Assembly: GCA_963834405.1 (NCBI GenBank)
Contig: CAWIBX010000007.1
Span: 1,178,001 to 1,242,000 of the forward strand
Origin: Bog-473 sp963834405
GTDB lineage: Bacteria > Actinomycetota > Acidimicrobiia > Acidimicrobiales > RAAP-2
Direction: 5' to 3'
DNA: 64,000 nucleotides
Numbering within the stretch: the stretch's first letter is position 1; each line of letters opens with the position of its first letter. This document shows, piece by piece, positions 1 to 9,700 of this stretch. The notes below the pieces were generated by a model. That model made no database searches. It saw nothing but the letters and a program-made list of their open reading frames with translations, and was not told where the DNA came from. Both the position numbers and the translations under genes were made by a program.

Positions 1-215
1 TGACCCGGCCCCAGACGCAAGCGTCGGTGGTCCCGTCGTTTGCGGCGGACCTCGCCGACGCGGTGTCGTATGCCAAAGAGCACGCAGGCGAGGCGCCGCG
101 CTCGGGGGCGATCTACGGCGGCGTGGCCGGCGGCATGACCGAGGAAGCCGACGAGTTCATCCGCGCCGTCATGGCGGACATGCTCGACTCCCAGTCGTCC
201 ATCCCCGAGAAGTGA
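1..215 (+). CDS. C-terminal fragment of a sphingosine-1-phosphate lyase-like PLP decarboxylase (runs in from upstream)
   Basis: An open frame runs into the window from its left edge (frame starting at base 3) and stops at TGA 213-215, so only about 70 C-terminal residues are visible. The stretch 'GAIYGG...TEEADEFIRAVMADMLDS' resembles the end of sphingosine-1-phosphate lyase and related group II PLP-dependent decarboxylases, where a 'GAIYGMA' segment precedes the last helix. The catalytic lysine would lie outside the window. The stop overlaps the GTG of the next gene (GTGA), suggesting co-transcription and translational coupling. Family assignment is from the short tail only, so moderate confidence. 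Confidence 0.5.
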   Translation, partial: TRPQTQASVVPSFAADLADAVSYAKEHAGEAPRSGAIYGGVAGGMTEEADEFIRAVMADMLDSQSSIPEK

Positions 216-919
216 GCTCGGGGTCGGGGTCGGGGTCGGGCTCGGGCTTGGGGTCTGGCTCGGGGTCTGGCTCAGGCTCGGGCTCTGATGGGGCGCCCGA
301 GACCTGGGTGGCGGGGTGCGTGGCGGCACAGATCGCCTTGGACGAAGCGCTGGTGGGATTGCGGGACGAGCAGGTCCGCGCGCTTTCGTTGTTGCCGGGC
401 TGGAGCGTCGGGCACGTGCTCACACACATCGCGCGCAACGGGGACAGCTTCGTCTGGCGCCTGGAAGGAGCGGCGCAGGGTGAGCTGCGAGACCAGTACC
501 CGGGTGGGCTCGAGCAACGGCGGACCGACATTGACGCCGGGGCGGGGCGACCGGCGGGTGCCCTCGTGGAGGACGTGGCGCAGAGCTCGGCGGCGGTGGT
601 ACGAGTCATGGCGGAGCTGCCGGAGGCGGCCTGGGACGCCCCGTCGCGGACCTCCCTCGGGATCGTCGAGACGTCGCGTGACGCCGTCCTCGCCCGCTGG
701 CGTGAGGTCGGCGTCCACCACGGTGACCTCGGACTGGAGCCGGTCCCGCTGCCGCCGGACCTCGTGGCGGTGTGGCTGCCCCGGGAGCTGCCGGCGCTCG
801 GTGCCCGGACCGACCCTGCCGCCCTGCTGGCCTGGATCATCGGGCGGGGTGGGCCGCCAGAGCTGGCGCCCTGGCACGTGCCCGAGGCGGCGGCCCGCGG
901 TGCCGGCGGGGGCAACTAG
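212..919 (+). CDS. Mycothiol-dependent maleylpyruvate isomerase/DinB-family protein with a Ser-Gly repeat N-terminus
   Basis: The protein is 235 residues if started at GTG 212. Residues from about 30 onward match the MDMPI/DinB-like four-helix family: 'LLPGWSVGHVLTHIARNGDSF' around residues 60-80 gives the first metal-ligand histidine region, and 'REVGVHHGDLG' near 165-175 gives the second His pair. Such proteins usually bind a divalent metal and act on mycothiol-linked substrates, which fits an actinobacterium. The first 25 residues are a nearly pure Ser-Gly repeat written by a G-rich hexamer microsatellite (215-285). This is not a family feature, so the true start may be an in-frame GTG near 308. 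The GTG at 212 overlaps the upstream stop. Confidence 0.75.
   Translation: MSSGSGSGSGSGLGSGSGSGSGSGSDGAPETWVAGCVAAQIALDEALVGLRDEQVRALSLLPGWSVGHVLTHIARNGDSFVWRLEGAAQGELRDQYPGGLEQRRTDIDAGAGRPAGALVEDVAQSSAAVVRVMAELPEAAWDAPSRTSLGIVETSRDAVLARWREVGVHHGDLGLEPVPLPPDLVAVWLPRELPALGARTDPAALLAWIIGRGGPPELAPWHVPEAAARGAGGGN
215..285. repeat. G-rich hexamer microsatellite (GGGTCG/GGCTCG type)
   Basis: Degenerate tandem copies of a six-base unit (GGGGTC/GGCTCG variants) fill about 70 bases directly after the upstream stop codon. Because the unit is six bases and in frame, it encodes alternating Ser and Gly at the start of the next protein. The G-runs could form quadruplexes on the plus strand. Similar G-rich repeats lie at 29003-29112, 33750-33800 and 35281-35316. 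Confidence 0.8.
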
Positions 920-970
920 CCATTAGTCCGCGAACAGCGATGGGATCGGAAGAGGACGTCCCTGCCGAGG

Positions 971-1005
971 CCTATTTTAAAAAGTATTCACGGAAGCGTT
1001 TATCG
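971..1005. other. AT-rich element, copy 1 of a motif shared with 29164-29200
   Basis: This is an AT-rich island between two convergent genes. It contains AAAAAGTATTCACGG followed by CGTTTAT. A second copy near 29179 has the same spacing: AAAGTATnCACnG-4nt-CGTTTAT. Its function is unknown; a terminator-like element, protein-binding site or repeat-family remnant are all possible. Confidence 0.3.
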
Positions 1006-1063
1006 ATTCGGCGCTTTCCGCTTGGGGACGGGCCACGTTCGTGGGTTCGAAGGGAGGAGAGCC

Positions 1064-2068
1064 CTACCCGGAGACGAAAGCGTTCCCGGACCGGTCGACC
1101 GCCACGCAGTAGGTCGTAGTCGGGCACGAGATGGCCGTCAGCGCGTGGCCGTTGTCGATGAGCGTGCCGCTGCTCCACGTGGTGCCGTTGAAGGCAAACA
1201 CGCGCCCGATGGAGTCGACGGCGCGGCAGAACGTGACGGTCGGGCAGGACACCCCGGTCAGGCCGGAGGCATTGGTGCCGTTGAGGGGAGGCTCGGTCGC
1301 AATGGACGCTGGCGCCGAGAAGCCTTGTCCGTTCCAGGTCAGCACCGCGCCGCTGCTGTCCACGAGCACGCAGAAGGTGGTGCTCGCGCAGGACACCGCG
1401 TTGAGCTGGCCCTGTGGGTCCGCCTGGTTCGGCTGCGTCCACGTATACCCGTTGAACACCGAGGGCCCGCCCTCGGCGGCGACACAAAACGTTGGCGACA
1501 CACACGAGACCTGGTTGGCCGAGCCCCAGGCGCCGAGGTTGCCCGACCACCCAGACCCGTTGAAGGCGAACGAATTCCCCTCTCCGTCGATCGTGATGCA
1601 GAAGTTCGGCGCGGTGCAGTCGATGGCGGTGAAGCCCATGGCGGAAGGAATCGTCGCCGGTGCCTGCCAGGCCGAACCATTGAACATGGCCACCTGGTTC
1701 AGGCTCGGCGCCGCTGCGCAGAAGGTGGGCGTGGCACACGAGAGATAGGACACCCCCTGTGGTGACGGCGAGGGCACCGGGGGTCCGATGGAGGCCGGCG
1801 TCCCGTTCGTCAGGCGGTAGGTCTGTCCGGCATCCGATCCGGCCAGGCATGTGCCCGGCGCCGGACATGACACGGTTGTGAGATTGCCGCCCGGCACGAC
1901 GTTGATGGCCTTGGACCATGACCCGACCGGTGACGGTTGCGTGGTGGTGGTTGTCGTGCTCGACGTCGACGCAGTGGCCGCATGGTTCGACGGCGACGAG
2001 GTGCAGGACGCGGTGAGCAATCCGACGGCAATGGCCGCAAGTGCCAGGTTCGCCCGCCCTCCACGCAC
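1064..2068 (-). CDS. Exported (probable lipoprotein) seven-bladed propeller protein with C-x5-C repeats
   Basis: The protein has 334 residues from GTG 2068. Residues 1-21 form a short positive-hydrophobic leader ending near 'LLTASC', a slightly off-consensus lipobox, followed by a Ser/Thr linker. Seven repeats of about 40 residues then follow the pattern 'SCPTxTFCxAVDxxGxxFxFNGxxW', each with a C-x5-C pair, which suggests a seven-bladed beta-propeller, possibly disulfide-braced. The GTG is inside the TAG stop of the upstream Lrp/AsnC gene (TAGTG), so I prefer it over an upstream GTG near 2113; the two genes are probably translationally coupled. No enzymatic residues are recognisable. The same seven-fold C-x5-C motif recurs in the N-terminal half of the protein at 30157-32271. 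Confidence 0.8.
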   Translation of the reverse strand: MRGGRANLALAAIAVGLLTASCTSSPSNHAATASTSSTTTTTTQPSPVGSWSKAINVVPGGNLTTVSCPAPGTCLAGSDAGQTYRLTNGTPASIGPPVPSPSPQGVSYLSCATPTFCAAAPSLNQVAMFNGSAWQAPATIPSAMGFTAIDCTAPNFCITIDGEGNSFAFNGSGWSGNLGAWGSANQVSCVSPTFCVAAEGGPSVFNGYTWTQPNQADPQGQLNAVSCASTTFCVLVDSSGAVLTWNGQGFSAPASIATEPPLNGTNASGLTGVSCPTVTFCRAVDSIGRVFAFNGTTWSSGTLIDNGHALTAISCPTTTYCVAVDRSGNAFVSG

Positions 2069-2541
2069 TAGTGGCTCGAGAGGTCCGCTTCCAAGGCGCG
2101 GTGCCGAGACCACGTGTCGAGAACAATGAGCGTCTTCGTCCCGGTGACACGGCCCCGCCGGCGCAGTTGCTCTATCACGTGGCCCAGGCGCTCGACGTCG
2201 GGCACCTGCAACCAGACCAACGCGTCAGGGTCCCCTGCAGTCGTGAAAACTGCCTGCACCTCCGAGAGCTGCATGGCTGTCTCCTGAATCTCGTTCAGGT
2301 CGGCGGTGCCCGCGAACCGCACCTCGGTGAACGCCTGAATCGGACGGCCGGCTTTGCGATGGTCGACCACAACCGTGTAGCCGGCGATGACGCCAGTGCG
2401 CTCCAGTCGCTCGATGCGGCGGGTCACCGCCGAGGCCGACAGCGACACCTGCTCGCCGATGTCGGCCATGGTGCGGCGAGCATTCTGTGACAGCAGTTCG
2501 ATGATCTGATGATCGATCGGGTCAAGTTCCTCAGTTCCCAT
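2068..2541 (-). CDS. Lrp/AsnC family transcriptional regulator
   Basis: The protein has 157 residues from ATG 2541. The N-terminal winged helix is clear: 'LDPIDHQIIELLSQNARRTMADIGEQVSLSASAVTRRIERLERTGVIAGY', with the recognition helix at about residues 35-50. The C-terminal RAM (effector-binding) domain includes 'VFTTAGDPDALVWLQVPDVERL'. Members bind amino acids or related small molecules and regulate nearby metabolic genes. The stop codon overlaps the start of the propeller lipoprotein, so it likely controls its own two-gene operon. The ligand cannot be told from sequence. Confidence 0.9.
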   Translation of the reverse strand: MGTEELDPIDHQIIELLSQNARRTMADIGEQVSLSASAVTRRIERLERTGVIAGYTVVVDHRKAGRPIQAFTEVRFAGTADLNEIQETAMQLSEVQAVFTTAGDPDALVWLQVPDVERLGHVIEQLRRRGRVTGTKTLIVLDTWSRHRALEADLSSH

Positions 2542-2687
2542 GCGCGCAAGGATAGTGAACCGGACTTGGTCTGCACATTCAGTGCACGAGAGTGTGCAGA
2601 ACGCCCCTTCCGTTGCGTGGCTGTTGGGTTCACGCTCGGCTCGGGCCTTCCCCGTGTGCTGTACCGGGCTACGGAGGTAGGTGGCCG

Positions 2688-3383
2688 TTACGAGCCTGAG
2701 GGGACGCTGGGAATCGTCACTCCGCTGGGCAGCGTCACCGTGGTCGCTCCCGAGGGCGGCATGAAGAGGCTCTGGGGCGGCTTCGACGAGAACTTCGTGA
2801 GTTCGAAGTAGCTGGTCGAGGTCGTCCCGGAGTAGGACAGGATGCCCTGCTTGGTCACGCAGTACTTCGCGCCGCCCTTGCCCTTTACGGTTACGGTCAC
2901 GCAGGTGGACGTCTGCCCGGCGTAGGTGGCCCCCGACGACGACACCTTGACGCCGAGGAGCCGCGACCCCAGACCTTGCCTGGCCTCCGCGAAGGCCGAG
3001 AGCGCGAGCTGTGGACTGAACAGGTCCTCGAGCCCGAGCAGCGAATTGGACCCCGCCACGGAGAGGCACTGCTGCTTCCCAGCCTCCATGGATCAGTAGT
3101 ACGTCTTCTTCCCGTCGTTGATGACGCTACCGGTCGACGTCGAGAAATTGGACTTCGGCGGCGATTGCGCGATGGAGACAGTGGTCGTCTGCCCCCCGTT
3201 GACCGAAATGTACGTGGCGAGATAGCTCAGGTTCTTGGGGCGGTTGATGCGGTTCGTCAGCGCCTCCGGGTTGGTGGGTGAGATGGTGCGGGCAGAGCCC
3301 GGAAGCGCCGGGCTCAGCGCGACGATGGTGAGGGCCGGCCCGAGCGTCGCGCTGCGAAGGCGGAGGCGGAGGCGCGTTGGCAT
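2688..3383 (-). pseudogene. Secreted-protein paralog interrupted by an in-frame TGA at a conserved Cys codon
   Basis: The two halves are collinear with the intact paralog at 3466-4242. The N-half (ATG 3383) has a signal peptide and 'YISVNGGQTTTVSIAQSPPKS...GKKTYY'. The frame then hits TGA (3093-3095) and continues in the same frame with 'LLGLEDLFS...GAKYCVTKQGILSYSG'. In the intact copy the residue after 'TYY' is Cys (TGC), so a single TGC-to-TGA change splits this gene. The paralog's Gly-Asn-Ser repeat insert is absent here. The gene is either a recent pseudogene or a recoding or sequencing case. Function of the family is unknown; it is exported, about 230 residues, with conserved Cys residues. 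Confidence 0.75.
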
Positions 3384-3465
3384 GGCGGAATCGCAGTGGA
3401 CCTCGGATGGCGAGGGGTGGCGACGGGGACGCAGAGTGCGCTGCGTCCGCGTGCGCGCCGGTCCG

Positions 3466-4242
3466 TTACGGGGTCGAAGGAATCGTCGCCGTCGTCGCTC
3501 CGGACGGCAACTTGAACAGGCTCGACGGTGGATGGCTCGAGTATTTGGTTAACTCGAAGTACTCGGAGTTGCTGGTGCCGTCATAGGCGAGAACCCCCTG
3601 CGGCGTGACGCAGTACTTCGCACCCTTCCCCTTACGCGTAACCGTGAGGCAGGTCGCGGAGACGCCACCGAAGTTCCCCGAGGATTGGGTGACCTTGATG
3701 CCCAGAGCGTGGGCGACCGCCGACACCTTCGCCTCGTCGAAGACGCTGGTGAGGGCGGCGCCGCTGAACAGCGATTCGAGGCCGAGGAGCGGATTGGCAC
3801 CCTTCTCCGAATAGCACTGCTCAGAGGACTTCGGCTTCGTAGTGGTCGTCGTCGTGCTCGATCCGGAGTTGCCGGAGTTGCCGGAGTTGCCGGAGTTCTC
3901 GCTATTCCCAGAGTTTCCGCTGTTGCCGGTGTTCCCAGAATTGCCGGAGTTGGCAGAGCAGTAGTAGGTGGCCTTGCCCGTGTTCACGACGAGGGAGCCG
4001 TCCGAGCTCATGAAGAGCGACTTCGGGGGCTGCTGGGCGATGGTGATCGTCGTGGTCTGCCCGTTGTTCACGGACTTGTACTGGGCGTAGTACGTGATCC
4101 TCTTTGCCTGGTTGAGCTCACTCTGGATCTTTGAGAGGTTCGGAGGGTTCTTGGCCGAGCCGGGGGCGGCGGGACCGAGGGCGGCCACTCCCCCGCCCAG
4201 GGCTGCGGCGACGCTCATCGCCGCGACGGTGCGGGCGCGCAT
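3466..4242 (-). CDS. Secreted protein of unknown function with Gly-Asn-Ser repeat and Thr-rich linker
   Basis: The protein has 258 residues from ATG 4242 ('MRARTVAAM'). A Sec-type signal peptide (about 1-30, ending near 'APGSA') is followed by 'YYAQYKSVNNGQTTTITIAQQPPKSLF', then a Gly-Asn-Ser tandem repeat (residues about 95-125, bases 3868-3955) and a run of Thr. The C-half carries paired Cys residues ('EQCYSEKGANPLLGLESLF', 'ATCLTVTRKGKGAKYC') and ends 'LPSGATTATIPSTP'. The layout suggests two small domains joined by a flexible linker, possibly LolA/LppX-like or a cell-surface beta domain, but I do not recognise the family. An ATG-proximal region is shared with the divergent NRDE gene promoter. 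Confidence 0.75.
   Translation of the reverse strand: MRARTVAAMSVAAALGGGVAALGPAAPGSAKNPPNLSKIQSELNQAKRITYYAQYKSVNNGQTTTITIAQQPPKSLFMSSDGSLVVNTGKATYYCSANSGNSGNTGNSGNSGNSENSGNSGNSGNSGSSTTTTTTKPKSSEQCYSEKGANPLLGLESLFSGAALTSVFDEAKVSAVAHALGIKVTQSSGNFGGVSATCLTVTRKGKGAKYCVTPQGVLAYDGTSNSEYFELTKYSSHPPSSLFKLPSGATTATIPSTP
3868..3955. repeat. 9-bp tandem repeat encoding Gly-Asn-Ser units
   Basis: The plus-strand unit CCGGAGTTG and close variants repeat about ten times. On the coding (minus) strand this gives the Gly-Asn-Ser tripeptide linker of the secreted protein. It is absent from the neighbouring paralog, so it expanded after duplication or was lost there. Confidence 0.8.
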
Positions 4243-4306
4243 GCCCGAACGGTAGCCCTCTTCACCCGGGGTTGCGGGGATTTCCCGCTCGGTAGGGTGG
4301 CATGGC

Positions 4307-5064
4307 ATGTGTCTCCTGGTCGTGGCCTTCCAGCTCGTCCCCGACGCACCGCTGCTCGTGGGGGCCAACCGCGACGAGGTGCTGGACCGGCCGTCGACCG
4401 CCATGACCCTCCTGGAGCCGGGACCGCCGCGCGTCGTGGGCGGACGGGACGAACTCTCGGGCGGCACCTGGCTGGCCGTCAACGACCGGGGCGTGTTCGC
4501 GGGCCTGACGAACCAGCCGCTCGGCGACGCGAAGGACCCGTCCAAGCGCTCCCGCGGCGAGCTGCCGCTTGCGCTCGCGCGGCACCAGTCGGCGGCCGAC
4601 GCGGTCGCGGCCTTTCTCGGTCGGTACAGGCCGGACGATTACAACGGGTCCTGGATCCTGGTGGGCGATCGCAGCTCGCTCTACTTCGTCGACTTCACAG
4701 GCCTGGTGACACCCGCCGCCGTCCCGTTAAGGCCTGGTCTGCACGTGCTCGAGAACCGGTCCCTCGGAGCGCCTTCGCCCAAGGTCGACCTCGTCGTCGA
4801 CGCCGTCGGAACGCCGACCGACGGTGGCGAGGTGCTGGCCGCGTTCCGCACCGTGCTCGGTGACCACCGGATTCCCGAGGGGGACGAGCGTCCCAACTCC
4901 GGCAACTGCGTGCATCTCGATGGTTTCGGCACCCGGTCGTCCTGCCTGATCCGCGTCCCGGCCGACACCGAGGCCCTGCCGCAGCTGTGGGTGGCGGACG
5001 GCCCGCCGTGCACGGCACCGCTGGAAGACGCCGACTCGTGGTGGTCGGCTGACGTCGCCCGCGC

Positions 5065-5089
<25 letters not shown>
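4307..5089 (+). CDS. NRDE family protein (TANGO2-like)
   Basis: The protein has 260 residues, starting 'MCLLVVAFQLVPDAPLLVGANRDE'. The family-naming Asn-Arg-Asp-Glu motif is at residues 21-24, and Cys2 after the initiator Met fits an N-terminal-nucleophile fold. 'GGTWLAVNDRGVFAGLTN' at about 52-70 is the second family block. Homologs include human TANGO2; the biochemical role is unsettled (heme or lipid handling has been proposed). Length matches the family (about 240-270). The 3' end overlaps the convergent ettA gene by 25 bp. Confidence 0.9.
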
Positions 5090-6744
<1,655 letters not shown>

Positions 6745-6798
6745 GGCGACCAGTGTGCCCGATCGCTCCGGGCGCGACGAACCCGCCGAACGGGCCGA

Positions 6799-9700
6799 TC
6801 AGAAACCGGTGGCGGCGATGATGGAGCCGTTGAGGGCCGTACCCGCCATGGAACCGTCGTTGGGCGCATCTCCGAAGGTGTACACGGCACCCATGGAGGT
6901 GGCGACCCAGTACCCGCCGCCACCGCTGTCGGTGAAGATGGCGGACGCCGGATCGAGGCCGCCGACGCCGGAGGGACTGCCGCGACCCACGGCGTCGCCG
7001 TAGGCGTAGACGGTGCCGTCAGCCAGGAGAATGTAGTACCCGTTGCCGTCGGAGGTACGGACGGCCGAGGTCACCGCCGCGGCCTGCGGGCCGGGAGCGC
7101 CGTAGGCCGGAGCGTCACCGAAGGCGTACACGTGGCCGGTCTGGGTGACGAGCCAGTAGCCGTTCCCGCTGGCGTCGGGCACGACGGCGACGGCGGCTCC
7201 CGAACAGCCGCCGATGCCCGGGCACGAGCCCGAGAACCGCGCGTCGCCGAAGGCGAACACGCCGCCGTCCGAGGCCACCATGAAGTAGCCGCCCCCGTCC
7301 GCGGACGGCACCATGGCGACGATCGGTGCGTTGAGGGACGGTTGGAGCCCCGAACCCGCCGGGTGGAGGCCCTGGCCCGGGATGGACCCGTAGAAGCCTG
7401 CGTTCCCGAACGCGAAGATGCCGCCGTCGGAGGCGACGAGCCAGTAGCCCGCCTTGTTCTGCGTCGGCGTGATGCCGACCACCGGCCGCTGCAGCCGGAT
7501 GTTGCCGGTCGACCCGTAGAAGTTCGCCGAACCGAACGTGAAGATGCCGCCGTCGGAGCCGACGAGCCAGTAGCCGTGCGACGGGTCCGGGGGCGGAGGC
7601 GGAGGAGGAGGCGGCGGGTCTGGACTGACGCTCACCTGGCCGGCGACGTAGCTGATGTTGTAGTTACCGCTCGACGCGCCGCTGCACGTCGACGAGTAGC
7701 TCCCGACGCCGCTCGACGAGGTTGCCGTGGTCGAGCACGCGGGCTGGGTCGTCAGGCTCGACGGACCCTTGCCGCTCGGGAAGGTGCTGTAGAGCGGGGA
7801 GATCGCGGGTGGCGTGCCACCCTGTTCGAAATTGCCACTCGACGCGGTGATGATGAGCGGGTACTTGCTGACGGTGACGGTACCCGGGGTATAGCCGATT
7901 GTGTAGTTCGGGTCGATGGCGCCGCTGCAGGTGGAGGAGTAACCGCCTACCGGGCTCGAGCTGGTTGCCCCGGCGTTACACGTAGGCTGGGTAGTCAGCG
8001 CGCTGGAGTTCTGGCCGTTGACCCAGCCCATGTAGCCCGCCGTGATCGTGGGTGGCGTCCCGCCGTACATCATGGTCCCGTTCGAGGCGGTGATCATGAG
8101 GGGGGCCGGGCCGACGGTGAAGCCGTTGGTTGCTCCGACGTAGACGACCTCGTAGTTCGGGGCGTTGGTGCCGCCGAGCGACGCGCCACTGCAGGTCGAG
8201 CCGCCAGAAATCGTGTACGCGGCGACCGCCAAGGCCGGAGCGATAGAAGTCGTTGGGTTCACCGTCGTGCAGCTCACGCCCGCCGTGTTGACCGTGACTC
8301 CCGACGGTGGGCTATCCGAGCCGCCGAAGGTGGGCGTGCTCGAGCCGTAGGTCTGGGAGCCCGACACCGTGACGTCGAGCAGCGCGGGTGAGACGCCCAC
8401 CTGTCCACTCAAGTAGGTGATGGTGTAGTTGGCATCGGCGGCGCCGCTGCAGTTGGCTTGGTACGGCGAACCGCTGACGGGACTCGGGCTGGGCGGTCCG
8501 TTGTAATCGGTCGAACAGGTCGGCTGGGTGGTCAGACTTGCGAGCGTGTCTCCGTTGACAAAGCCCGTCGGTACGGGCGTGATGGTCGGAACCGCGCTGC
8601 CGTAGGCCACACCCACGCTCAATGCGGTTATCTGGAGGGGAGCCGGGGTCACCGTCACCGAACCTGCGCCGTAGCTGATGGCGTAATTCGGGTCGGCCGC
8701 TCCGTTGCAAGTGGAGGCGTAACCGCCAACCGGGCTCGAACTGGTCGCGAGCGTGCTGCAGGTGGGCTGGGTGGAGAGCGAGCTGGCGCTGTCGTTGTTC
8801 ACGAAGCCCGAGTAAACCGCGGTGATCGAAGGCGGGGTGCCCCCGTACATCATTGAGGGGCTGGAAGCGGTGATCGTGAGGGGGGCCGGGGTGACGGTGA
8901 AGTCGTTCACTGTGCTCGTGTACTGAACGCTGTAATCCGGCGCGTTGGGACCGCTCAGCGTGACGCCGGTGCACGTGCTGCCGGCCAGGAGGGTGTAACT
9001 GCCGGCGGGTAGGGTGTGCGTAATCAGGGTCGTCGAGCCCACGGTGGTGCAAGTGAGTCCTGTTGTGTTGACCGTCACACCCGACGGCGCGCTGTCGGAA
9101 CCGAGGAAGGCCGGCGCGCTGCTGCCATACGTCTGGGACCCCGAGACCGAAACCGGGATCGGTGAGCCGAGGACCGTGAAGTCGTTGGCCGCACTGGTAT
9201 AGGCAATCGCGTAGTTGGAGCTGTTCGGTCCGCTGAGCGTAGCGCCGGTACACGTGGTGGCGACCAACGTGTAGGAGCCGACCGCGAGGCTCGTGCTGAT
9301 TGTCGTCGATGGCTGAACGGTCGTGCAGGTGACCGCAGTCGTGGTGACCGTCACACCCGACGGAGGGCTGTCCGAGCCGTTGAAGGTGGGTGAACCGCCA
9401 AACGACTGGCTCCCACTCACCACCACGTCGATGGTCGCCGCGGTCACCGTTACCTGACCTGACACGTACGTGAAGTTGTAGTTCGGGTCTACCGCGCCGC
9501 TGCAGGTGGAGGCGTATGGCGATCCGGCCACCGTGCTCGTGTTGGTTGCCGTGGTTGTGCAGGTCGGCTGCGTGGTGAACGCGGTTTGGTTCTGGCCGTT
9601 GGCGAAGGTCGAGTAGCCGGCGGTGATGGTGGACACGGTGCCGCCGTAGGTCATCGTCCCGCTCGAGGCGGTGACCGTGAGAGGGGCGGGGCCGACGGCG

